This document shows, piece after piece, positions 52,479-60,180 of a DNA stretch of 64,000 nt (positions within the stretch are counted from its first letter, which is position 1; each line of letters opens with the position of its first letter). The position numbers and the translations under genes were made by a program. A model generated the notes under the pieces. The model saw only the letters and a program-made list of their open reading frames with translations, was not told the DNA's origin and made no database searches. The DNA comes from Microvirga massiliensis (lineage in GTDB: Bacteria > Pseudomonadota > Alphaproteobacteria > Rhizobiales > Beijerinckiaceae), in NCBI RefSeq assembly GCF_001006805.1, contig NZ_LN811361.1, positions 67,248-131,247 on the forward strand, written 5' to 3'.

Positions 52479-54401
52479 ATGTCCCACCGGAGGCCTTTGC
52501 GCACGCACCAGCGCGCCCTTGCGAATCTCGTCGCCGCGATCGCGACGGGCGAGGCCACGGGTGTCACCGATCTTCTCGCTGCCGTGACGCCGGGTGGGGG
52601 CAAGTCGCTCCTTCCCGTGATCGCCGCCGCGCGCCTGATCGAAGCTCGCCATATCGAGCGCATCTGCTGGGTCGTGCCGCGGGACAGCCTCCGCCTCCAA
52701 GCCGAGGAGGCCTTCGCCGATCCGTCCTGGCGTGCCGCATTGGGCCACGGCCTGTCCGTGCGCGCCGCTGATAACGAGCCGGACCCGAGTCGAGGACTGG
52801 CGGGCTACATCACGACCTATCAGGCGATCGCCGCCGCGCCCCAGTTGCACCTCGAAGCGATCCGCCGCCACCGCACCCTGCTCGTGGTCGACGAAGTCCA
52901 CCACCTGCCGGCTCTCGCGGAACACGAGAGAGTGCCGCCGACGGATACCGGCTCGGGCGGCCCCGCTGGCGATGATGCTTCGTCCTGGAGCCGCGCCCTG
53001 CTCCCGCTCCTCAAGGCTGCCTCCTTGCGCCTGCTCCTGTCCGGCACGCTCGAACGCGCCGACGGGCAGCACATCCTGTGGCTCCCCTATCGGACAAACC
53101 CTGCGTCCGGCGCTTGCGAGGTGGATCTCGATGCGCCCGGCTGGGCGATTATCGGCTATTCCCGCGCGCAAGCGATGGCCGAGCGAGCCGTTCTGCCCGT
53201 CACCTTCGGCGCACTCGACGGCGAGGCAAGCTGGCTGCAGGGCGGCCTGACGGCCACCGAACAGGTCCGCCTCGGACCTCACCGCCTGGCCGGGCCTTTT
53301 CCCACGAAGACGACCCGCCCTGCCCTGTTCACGGCGCTCCGCACGGGCTTTGCCCGCGAACTGCTCCAAGAGGCGTTCCGGGCGACGCGCGACCTTCGCA
53401 CCCGGCGCCGATTGGAACGGGGTCTGGCGCCGGGTGAAACGGCACAGGGTCTCGGCAAGCTGCTCGTCGTCGCTCCCGACCAGCGTAACGCCCGGCGCTA
53501 CTGCGAGACGTTGCGGAGCTGGATGCCGCGCCTGCAGGGCGAGCGCGATGTCCGGCTCGCGACCTCCGACGCGCGTGACGCGCCCGAGGCGCTGGCGGCA
53601 TTCCGGCTTGCGGCGGACCCCGCGATCCTCGTTACGGTCGCAATGGCCTACGAAGGGCTCGATGCGCCGGAGGTCGCTGTGGTGGCGGCGCTCACTCATA
53701 TCCGTAGCCGCCCATGGCTGGAGCAGATGATTGCCCGGGCCACCCGCGTGGATCCGCATGCAGGCGCCTATGAGAGCCAGAGCGCCCTGGTGTTCCACCC
53801 GGACGATCCTCTGTTTGCACGGTTTCGCCTGAGCATCGAAACCGAGCAGGGCACGCTCGTGTGGAGCCATAAGCGCAAGGGACGGGCGGAGATGCCGCTC
53901 TGGCTTGCCCAGTACCTGGCGGAGCACCGGGATGAGGGCGAGGGACGCGGGATCACGCCGCTGGAGAGCAACGCTCTGGGGCTGCGTTACGCCACGCTGA
54001 ATCCTGGCTCCGCATTCGCGCGGGCCCGTCCGGAGCACGAGACCACTGCGCCGTCGGATGCGGCGGAACCTCCATCCGCGACCGAGCGACGATTGCGGGC
54101 GCAGATCCGGGCAGCGATCGCAGCGCAGGCCGTGGAGGACGAGGCAGGGCTGCAGGTGCCGCGAGCCGGCCAAGGCCTCTACCATCGCTATAACGCGGTT
54201 CTGAAGCGCGTCTTCGGCAACAAGGGACGAGCCGAGATGTCCCTGGTCGAACTCGAGGCGGCCTTGGCCTGGCTTGAGCGCAACCGGCTGGCGGACCACC
54301 TCGATCTTCTGAACGGCGATCCCCGCTATGCCGACCCGGCCGCATCGCGGCGCCGCCAGTCGGCATTGTTGCGGCTCCAGGCCGGTTTGGTCGCGAAGTG
54401 A
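52479..54401 (+). CDS. Orphan superfamily 2 DEAD/DEAH-box helicase-like ATPase
   Basis: A 640-residue SF2 protein. Motif I is TPGGGKSLL (residues 37-45), then VVPRDSLRLQ (Ia), ITTYQAIA (Ib), motif II LVVDEVHHLP, motif III LLLSGT, and in the second RecA domain YEGLDAPEV (V) and QMIARATRVDP (VI). Residues 540-640 form an additional helical domain (AQIRAAIAAQAVEDEAG, LYHRYNAVLKRVFGNKGRAE) not seen in standard helicases. Similar ATPases occur in phages and defence islands, but no nuclease, methylase or phage gene is next to it. A terminator follows at 54422. Confidence 0.8.
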   Translation: MSHRRPLRTHQRALANLVAAIATGEATGVTDLLAAVTPGGGKSLLPVIAAARLIEARHIERICWVVPRDSLRLQAEEAFADPSWRAALGHGLSVRAADNEPDPSRGLAGYITTYQAIAAAPQLHLEAIRRHRTLLVVDEVHHLPALAEHERVPPTDTGSGGPAGDDASSWSRALLPLLKAASLRLLLSGTLERADGQHILWLPYRTNPASGACEVDLDAPGWAIIGYSRAQAMAERAVLPVTFGALDGEASWLQGGLTATEQVRLGPHRLAGPFPTKTTRPALFTALRTGFARELLQEAFRATRDLRTRRRLERGLAPGETAQGLGKLLVVAPDQRNARRYCETLRSWMPRLQGERDVRLATSDARDAPEALAAFRLAADPAILVTVAMAYEGLDAPEVAVVAALTHIRSRPWLEQMIARATRVDPHAGAYESQSALVFHPDDPLFARFRLSIETEQGTLVWSHKRKGRAEMPLWLAQYLAEHRDEGEGRGITPLESNALGLRYATLNPGSAFARARPEHETTAPSDAAEPPSATERRLRAQIRAAIAAQAVEDEAGLQVPRAGQGLYHRYNAVLKRVFGNKGRAEMSLVELEAALAWLERNRLADHLDLLNGDPRYADPAASRRRQSALLRLQAGLVAK

Positions 54402-54421
54402 TATCGGTTTGTTGCGGGTCG

Positions 54422-54455
54422 GCAGGCCCCGGCAACACGGTGCGAGGCCTGCTTT
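54422..54455 (+). terminator. Terminator of the helicase gene
   Basis: A 7-bp stem (GCAGGCC / GGCCTGC) with a 17-base loop, then TTT, lies 20 bases after the helicase stop codon. Confidence 0.5.
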
Positions 54456-54501
54456 GCAGCGAAGATCTCGACTTCGTATGAAACCCGATCGATCCCGGTG
54501 T

Positions 54502-54831
54502 CTATCGTTCGGTAAAGAATGTCAGGACAACCTTGCCCTTCTCGCCAATGAGGCAGACGAACCGGTTGGGCTTGGCGTTCTTGACGCGCTGAAGATTGGC
54601 CTCGCCCATGATCACCATCTTGATCGGGGTATCCTCGACCTTCGTATCGGCCTTGGCAATCGAGAGGCCGTCGATATCGAAAGTCAAATTCTCAATCGAG
54701 GGTGATTCCTCCTTCAGTGCTGCAAGGCCCGATACCCGGCAGGCCTCTACTTCCGGCCGGACTTGGGCGTAAGCGTGCGTGGCAAGTGACGAGCATGCGA
54801 AACATATCAGTCCAGCGATAGCGTATCGCAT
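54502..54831 (-). CDS. Small exported protein of unknown function
   Basis: A 109-residue protein with a signal peptide (MRYAIAGLICFACSSLATHA, cleavage after AYA) and a mature domain of about 85 residues with two cysteines (VEACRVSG and NRFVCLIGE) that could pair, and alternating strands ending KGKVVLTFFTER. GGAGA precedes the ATG. No family name known to me. Convergent with the helicase gene, monocistronic. Confidence 0.65.
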   Translation of the reverse strand: MRYAIAGLICFACSSLATHAYAQVRPEVEACRVSGLAALKEESPSIENLTFDIDGLSIAKADTKVEDTPIKMVIMGEANLQRVKNAKPNRFVCLIGEKGKVVLTFFTER

Positions 54832-55121
54832 CGGTCATTCTCCTTGGAATCGATGGGCAGCACTCCGAACGACAGTTCGAAGCCACATGGAACGGGCAAT
54901 TGCACCCGAGGCACAGATCAGCGCCGTGGCTTGGATGACGTGTCGATCGTGATGGTCTGGCCGGTTTTCGGATCGAGGATGGTCATGGAACTGCCCGCTC
55001 CGTGTCACGGTGGGGAAACGCTGCACGAGCGAATTCAGGCAATTTCGACTCGAATTGTAGTTAATGAAATCACACCGAGCAGAGCGCAGCCGAGGAAGCG
55101 GCATGGCCTATGCTATCCCAC

Positions 55122-55146
55122 GGAACCTTCGGCGTGTTTCGGAGTT
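55122..55146 (+). promoter_or_regulatory. EcfG-type promoter in the gene-free region 54832-55424
   Basis: GGAAC (55122-55126), 17 bases, GTT (55144-55146): the EcfG pattern with the base before GTT being A. No coding gene starts within 270 bases downstream; instead a two-hairpin, terminator-ended sequence follows at the predicted start point (about 55153). Confidence 0.55.
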
Positions 55147-55152
55147 GCCGCC

Positions 55153-55225
55153 ATGGTGCTTGCTTCTTGCCCGACCAAGCGCCACAGAGCCTCGTGCCCA
55201 ACCTCCCGGTCGCGAGGCTCTTTTC
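55153..55225 (+). ncRNA. Candidate small regulatory RNA, about 72 nt
   Basis: From the predicted start after the EcfG-type promoter the RNA would fold into two hairpins. The first has stem GGTGCTTG / CAAGCGCC (55155-55162 with 55176-55183, one G-U pair) and loop CTTCTTGCCCGAC. The second has a perfect 9-bp stem AGAGCCTCG / CGAGGCTCT (55186-55194 with 55213-55221), an 18-base loop TGCCCAACCTCCCGGTCG and then TTT, a rho-independent terminator. The ACCTCCC in the loop is complementary to GGGAGGT Shine-Dalgarno sequences, as in alphaproteobacterial anti-SD sRNAs. No ORF with a ribosome-binding site lies within it. Prediction only. Confidence 0.5.
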
Positions 55226-55424
55226 ATGAACAGCCCGAGACGAAGCCGAGTGTCGGACCGGCATGGAGGCCGTGGCGCCGAAGACCTCCACGATTACGAG
55301 CAAGTCAGCGCGTTCACTGGTTCCACATCGTGTCCCATCCGGGCATGCCGCACGTCTATGTCTGGACGAAGCGTCTGTTTGAGATTTCACTGGCAACAGT
55401 GGAGATCAGTCGGGGAGGACGGAT

Positions 55425-56225
55425 ATGAGCGACAGCACAGTCAGTATCGGAAGCTCGGGCGGAGTCACGGTCGAGCGCCGCGGCCGGATCGCGCTCATTC
55501 GGTTTACGGCCACTGCCCGTGTAAATCCGCTTTCGGTTCCTCTCATGCGGGATCTCATCACGGCGTGCCGCCTCTTCGATGACGACGCCCAGATGGGTGC
55601 CATCATCGTGACCGGACGACCGGATGCGTTCAGCGCCGGCCTCGATCTTCGATCGGACGAGACGCGAAGAATGGCGGAAGGCGGCCTGGACGGGCGCCGC
55701 GCGCTCGCCGACACCGGACGGCGGCTTCTGGATGCGGTGGCCAATCTCGCACCTGTGACCGTCGCGGCGATCGAGGGGCCGTGTCTCGGCGGTGGCCTCG
55801 CGCTTGCAGCGGCAGCCGATTTCCGGGTTGCCGGCCGGGGAGCGATCTTCGGCGCGCCCGAGGTCGGCGTCGGGCTCAGCATGGGGTGGGGGTCTCTCGC
55901 GCATCTCGCGGCCGCCATCGGCATTCAGGCTGCGCGGCGGCTCGTGCTCGCGGGTGAGCGGCTCGATGCCACGCAGGCACGGCAGGCCGGCCTGGTCGAA
56001 CGCGCAGTGGAAGACGGCGAGGCCTGCAACGCCGCCCTGAGTTTCGCATCCGAGGTATCAGAGCAGCCGGTCGCGCCGCTGCGCATGGCGAAACGAGCCC
56101 TCGCCACCATGGTGAAGGCGAGCGGCACGGCCCTGGCGCTGGACACCGACCAATTCATCGCCTCGGCCTCATCCGACACCTTCGCGGCGAGCCTCGACGT
56201 GTTCGCGAAGAGATCCGCGAGCTGA
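55425..56225 (+). CDS. Enoyl-CoA hydratase/isomerase family protein
   Basis: A 266-residue crotonase-fold protein: IIVTGRPDAFSAGLDLRSD (oxyanion hole part 1) and VAAIEGPCLGGGLALAAAAD with FGAPEVGVGLSMGWG (oxyanion hole part 2). The usual catalytic glutamates at these positions: the E of APEVG is present, the second (typically in GGCE) is replaced by GGGL, so it may not be a true hydratase but an isomerase or hydrolase. GGGGAGG precedes the ATG. Monocistronic, 200 bases after the candidate small RNA. Confidence 0.85.
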   Translation: MSDSTVSIGSSGGVTVERRGRIALIRFTATARVNPLSVPLMRDLITACRLFDDDAQMGAIIVTGRPDAFSAGLDLRSDETRRMAEGGLDGRRALADTGRRLLDAVANLAPVTVAAIEGPCLGGGLALAAAADFRVAGRGAIFGAPEVGVGLSMGWGSLAHLAAAIGIQAARRLVLAGERLDATQARQAGLVERAVEDGEACNAALSFASEVSEQPVAPLRMAKRALATMVKASGTALALDTDQFIASASSDTFAASLDVFAKRSAS

Positions 56226-56281
56226 CGAGTTGGCAGCGCGGAGAAGCCTAGCCGGTCTTGAAAGCTCGCCTGTTGAAGGCA

Positions 56282-57505
56282 TCAAGGATACTCTCGGCCT
56301 CCTACGTGAGTCTCCTCCCCTCTATAGTACTGCAGGAGAGTTTTGGATCGACGCACTTGGCGCAGCAACTTGCGAGGTGCCGAGGTCGCCTTGCTGAGTC
56401 GATGATAGACGAGCGGTGGCATGCGGGCGAGCCATGGCGAGCGGCGGCTCTGCATCAACGCGAAGAAATGCGCGGCTTCGAAACCGATATAACGGTCGAC
56501 ATTCTCGAACCACCGAGCACTGAAATACGCCTCTCTCTGCGGGAGCGACAAGGCGTGCCGTCGATCTCTTTGATATGCCTCGAGCCCTATTGCGACGTCG
56601 GCCGAGTTTCGCAGGTGAGAGGCCAGAGCCATGGCGTCCTGCATCGCTAGACGCGTGCCCGATCCGATAGAGAAATGTGTCGTGTGTGCGGCATCTCCGA
56701 CGAGCACGACGTTATGCGCATACCAGGTCTGGTTTCTGACTGTCCGAAAGTTGAGCCAGGGTAGGCTAGACGCCTCGGAGCTTCGACTGATCAATCGGCC
56801 GCCGCTCAGCTGTTGGGTGAAGATTTTCTCCAGCAGGGAAAGACTATCCTGCATGCCTAATGTGTCGAAGCCGAGACCAGACCACGTTTCCGGCGAACAC
56901 TCGACGATAAAGGTGCTCGTCTCTCCATCGCAGCCATAGGCATGAAACCAGATCCACCCAGCCTTGGTCTTTGCGAAGCCGAAGTTGAACGAATCGAAAA
57001 CCTTTGTCGCTCCGAGCCACACGTATTTGTTGCGTCCGATCGAGATTGTCGTCTTGTACCGATCTGCATGGAGTCGCCGCAATCGGCTGCCGGCCCCATC
57101 CGCCGCGACGATCAAATCCACGTCGTGCAACTCTCTAGAATCCACAATCTCGCGCTCGAACTGAACCTTCACTCCGAGTTCCACCGCCCGTGCGACGAGA
57201 ATGTTCAGGAGACTATGGCGGCGGATGCTGAAGCCGGTTGATCGGACGCGAACCTTCGGCTGGCCCGCGATATCGAGCAACTGATCGACCCAGCGGTATG
57301 ATTGATCGACAATCGCCGCGGCAGTCTCAGGATCATTCTCGTGCAGTTCCCTGACGAGATCATCCCAAAATACGACACCCCACCCGTCGGCTACGCCCGA
57401 GCGGTTCTGCTCGAAGATCGTGACCTCATTTTGCGGATCGTTGCGCTTCAGCAAAATGGCAAGGTACAGGCTGGCCGGTCCTGCCCCAACACATGCAACC
57501 TTCAC
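56282..57505 (-). CDS. FAD-dependent monooxygenase (VioD/salicylyl-CoA hydroxylase-like)
   Basis: A 407-residue group A flavin hydroxylase: FAD motif CVGAGPASLYLAILLKRND, the DGWGVVFWDDL stretch typical of VioD and salicylyl-CoA 5-hydroxylase relatives, the DG motif VAADGAGSRLRRLHA, and the GD motif VLVGDAAHTTHFSIGSGTR. It hydroxylates an aromatic ring or similar carbon using NAD(P)H and O2. It is the last gene of a three-gene operon, overlapping the preceding gene by 4 bases. Its partner genes encode two GNAT/FemAB-like proteins, an unusual combination. Confidence 0.85.
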   Translation of the reverse strand: MKVACVGAGPASLYLAILLKRNDPQNEVTIFEQNRSGVADGWGVVFWDDLVRELHENDPETAAAIVDQSYRWVDQLLDIAGQPKVRVRSTGFSIRRHSLLNILVARAVELGVKVQFEREIVDSRELHDVDLIVAADGAGSRLRRLHADRYKTTISIGRNKYVWLGATKVFDSFNFGFAKTKAGWIWFHAYGCDGETSTFIVECSPETWSGLGFDTLGMQDSLSLLEKIFTQQLSGGRLISRSSEASSLPWLNFRTVRNQTWYAHNVVLVGDAAHTTHFSIGSGTRLAMQDAMALASHLRNSADVAIGLEAYQRDRRHALSLPQREAYFSARWFENVDRYIGFEAAHFFALMQSRRSPWLARMPPLVYHRLSKATSAPRKLLRQVRRSKTLLQYYRGEETHVGGREYP

Positions 57506-58767
57506 GAAGCATCTCCTGCTGACGTCTTATTCACAGCAACCCTGGACCAGCCATCCACTCGAGCCCTCTCGAGGCAAGCAAAGGATTTCAGACAAGTCTT
57601 CCAGAGATTTGCCGTTGCTCGATCGAAGCTACCCTTCAGGACTCGTGTGAGCTCTCGTCCTTCCAGCAGGATGCGCCCACCAAGCCCGGATGCGACAAAG
57701 ACGTGAAATCCTGCAGCAGCAGCCTCATCGGTAAACCGGGATTTGAATTCGCTACCGAATACTCCGAGTTCGACGATTTCGCACGAATTCTCGAACGCCC
57801 AGCGAATGGTCTCGACGGCCAGCACTCTCCCAGGCCCGAATTCTTTCCAGGCATCATCCCAGGCGATCATTTCGCAATCGAGGCGCCCTCCTGTGCAGAA
57901 TCCGAACTGAGCCGCGACTCGCTGATCGTTCACCAGCAGTTCAATAAGAACAAGTTCTCCCGCATCGAGTCTCATGCGGCAGTGAGCCAAATAGAACTCT
58001 CTCTTTGAGGCGAGGGTTGCAGTTTCTTTCCCGCTGCAAGCGAGCCAAGCGAGTTTCCGGTCGATTATCCAATTCAGAGATTCGGACAAGCGGCGGCTCT
58101 CGTCCACAACGACCCGCTGCAGATGCCCCTCCTTTTCGAGCCTCTTGATAGATCTCCTGTGATCCTGTCGGAAGCCTGATGAACGCGACCGAAGATAATC
58201 GTCCCAATTCGTCCACTCACGGCAATTCACATAAGGCACAGATATCAGATCCCATCGAGCCGCTCGGGCTTTCTCCACATGCCGCCACAGATGAGCCGTT
58301 GTACGAATGGCGGGAAACCGGAGGATGTCGAACTGCGAAGCCGCAAGTTCCCATGCGTCTGCGACCCATGCCTCATGTCCTACCTCTGGGCTTACCAGCA
58401 TGTCACAGTATTCGTAGAATTCTGGCCCCAGGCCCCGCGCTATTCGCATTGGGCCGAGCGCCTGGACTGAGAGCGGCAAAATCAGAACGACCCTCTCACG
58501 AACTCGTCCGACGATGATGAAGAGCTTGCGCCCCTCCGGCCGGCAGACCGTCTCCCACGCTGCCAGTGCTCTTGCAAAGCTCTGTTCCGAGAGCTTGCTC
58601 TTCTGCTGCAGGACTATCGAGTTCCAGCCGACCTCGAGTGCGTGAAGGTCTTTCTCCCTCTCCACAACATCGAACGACAGTGACCCAGTCGCTGAGCCAA
58701 GGATCGGGAGGACATTCTCGCTCGGAGAGCACCGCTCTCGGAAGCTATTCTCGGCTATTGCTGGCAT
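57502..58767 (-). CDS. GNAT/FemAB-like (CelD/BcsL-type) acyltransferase-fold protein
   Basis: A 421-residue protein with the double-GNAT architecture of the CelD/BcsL and FemAB families: N-terminal half ending in FRQDHRRSIKRLEKEGHLQR, and C-terminal half with LIELLVNDQRVAAQFGFCTG, DDAWKEFGPGRVLAVETIRW and VELGVFGSEFKSRF. Such proteins transfer acyl or aminoacyl groups; the cofactor (acyl-CoA or tRNA) cannot be told. Middle gene of the operon; overlaps the upstream gene by 23 bases and the monooxygenase by 4. Confidence 0.75.
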   Translation of the reverse strand: MPAIAENSFRERCSPSENVLPILGSATGSLSFDVVEREKDLHALEVGWNSIVLQQKSKLSEQSFARALAAWETVCRPEGRKLFIIVGRVRERVVLILPLSVQALGPMRIARGLGPEFYEYCDMLVSPEVGHEAWVADAWELAASQFDILRFPAIRTTAHLWRHVEKARAARWDLISVPYVNCREWTNWDDYLRSRSSGFRQDHRRSIKRLEKEGHLQRVVVDESRRLSESLNWIIDRKLAWLACSGKETATLASKREFYLAHCRMRLDAGELVLIELLVNDQRVAAQFGFCTGGRLDCEMIAWDDAWKEFGPGRVLAVETIRWAFENSCEIVELGVFGSEFKSRFTDEAAAAGFHVFVASGLGGRILLEGRELTRVLKGSFDRATANLWKTCLKSFACLERARVDGWSRVAVNKTSAGDAS

Positions 58768-59974
58768 CGTTGCTGTGCGAGAGACAATCCAATATTGCGT
58801 CCTGAGGACGGGTTGCTGGAAACTGATAGGTAAGAGAGATGAGACTCGTAGGGTATTCAGTCACGCGGAGTGCCCTGCGAGATCGCAACAGGCCTCCGCC
58901 TCGCTCCTCTGTATGTGTCGCGTAGTCGACATATCCCATGACGAATTTCCCCGAAGCGGGATCGCGCTCGTAGGCTCTGCGTAACATCGCGAGTTGTAGG
59001 TACCAGGCTGCACCTGAATTTTCCTGCCTTGAGGCGCCATCGAGGAAATAAGTGTTACTTCCGAACTCGACTTCAATGAGAGCTGCCAACGATCGACCTC
59101 CCGCTGAAACAACGGCGGTGATTGTCGACTCGGGACATCGAATGACCATGCCGAGATAGCTTATTGCGGATCTCCATCCATTGAACGGAAGGAATTTTCT
59201 CCGGCACATGGCTGAACGAAGACGCAGGAGCGCTAGACACGGCAGCAGGCCCCTTCTGCCTTGTCGCACCTCGAGTGATAGATCTGGAAGGTCAGCTGCT
59301 GCTCTCCGGGCGTTCCTTCTGCAGTTGAGGCTAACGCTTTTTAGATAACTCTCCCACGTGGGCCACTGCCCGAAGTCGACTGCGTGAACGAACAAGGGTT
59401 GGATGCGCTCGACAACAACGCCCTTGATCCTAGCGAAGTCCTGTTCCCGCGGTGGCTCTAAGCTCCATCGCCAGCCATACTCGTAATGCCCTGGCCCAAG
59501 TTCCTGCAGTAGAGCCGACATAGCTTGACGCCAGTGGATAGAGTCATCCTTCAGGAGTTGAAGCCGGTCGAGGAACAGCCGCTTATGTAGACCCACTGCG
59601 ACTGCGCACTGACCAATTTTTCGTCGGGTGCCGCCTTTGTCGACATAGATTTCGAACAGGTTTAGATCGTAATCGCGCCAGTGCTTTATTGCCCAAGCCC
59701 TGAGCTGCCGGTGGGCCGACAGATAGGATGCTCCACTAATCTGTGCGAATGCATCCCATTGCCGGGGATCAACCTCGTTGTTGAGCAAGCATGTAACTCT
59801 GAAACCTTCTGTTGTGAGACGTACGACGGCTTCAGCTGCTTGAGCGGGTTCCGGACCACCACCGTCAATCAAGATCGTATTGGCTGGGGAGCGGAATTGT
59901 ACAGGGATGCGCGAATCCTGGCCCAAACCTCGGCGAGGAACAGCGGCAGAAATTGACGGACTCCCATTCAGCAT
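58745..59974 (-). CDS. Second GNAT/FemAB-like protein, divergent
   Basis: A 409-residue protein resembling the next gene's product in length and in fold elements: WPTWESYLKSVSLNCRRNAR followed later by SLAALIEVEFGSNTYFLDGA and AAWYLQLAMLRRAYERDPA. This suggests a second, diverged FemAB/CelD-like acyltransferase, although sequence identity to the first is low. It leads the operon; the start at 59974 lacks a strong ribosome-binding site, so an internal start is possible. A palindrome lies 48 bases upstream (60022-60036). Confidence 0.6.
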   Translation of the reverse strand: MLNGSPSISAAVPRRGLGQDSRIPVQFRSPANTILIDGGGPEPAQAAEAVVRLTTEGFRVTCLLNNEVDPRQWDAFAQISGASYLSAHRQLRAWAIKHWRDYDLNLFEIYVDKGGTRRKIGQCAVAVGLHKRLFLDRLQLLKDDSIHWRQAMSALLQELGPGHYEYGWRWSLEPPREQDFARIKGVVVERIQPLFVHAVDFGQWPTWESYLKSVSLNCRRNARRAAADLPDLSLEVRQGRRGLLPCLALLRLRSAMCRRKFLPFNGWRSAISYLGMVIRCPESTITAVVSAGGRSLAALIEVEFGSNTYFLDGASRQENSGAAWYLQLAMLRRAYERDPASGKFVMGYVDYATHTEERGGGLLRSRRALRVTEYPTSLISLTYQFPATRPQDAILDCLSHSNDASNSRE

Positions 59975-60021
59975 CCGGGATCACTCATACAGCGTCAACA
60001 TCTCGTCTGACATGGGTCAGC

Positions 60022-60036
60022 TTGACATTATGTCAA
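60022..60036. promoter_or_regulatory. Perfect palindrome TTGACATTATGTCAA
   Basis: A 15-bp palindrome with 6-bp arms lies in the divergent promoter region between the flavin hydroxylase operon and the amidase gene. It contains TTGACA on both strands, so it could double as a -35 box and an operator. GGGTCAGC precedes it and GTCAACATCTCGTCTGAC, with further TGAC/GTCA copies, lies 25 bases before. A GntR- or LysR-family regulator would be the usual binder; none is encoded here. Confidence 0.5.
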
Positions 60037-60180
60037 ACGCCCGTCCCTACCTTTTTTGCGGTACTACGAGGCGGCACACGACATGGATGGGAAGAGCGAC
60101 TGTCGGGAACGGCAGGGGGTTAGTAAATACGCTCGGCATCCTGTTTTTGTTATCTGTCGGCGACCAACAGAGGGCGAGCG

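Noticed and set aside
55226..55424. Short plus-strand frame (HWFHIVSHPGMPHVYVWTKR) before the enoyl-CoA hydratase
   Set aside because: It reads like protein, but has no start codon with a ribosome-binding site and the frame runs back through the candidate small RNA; kept out as unproven.
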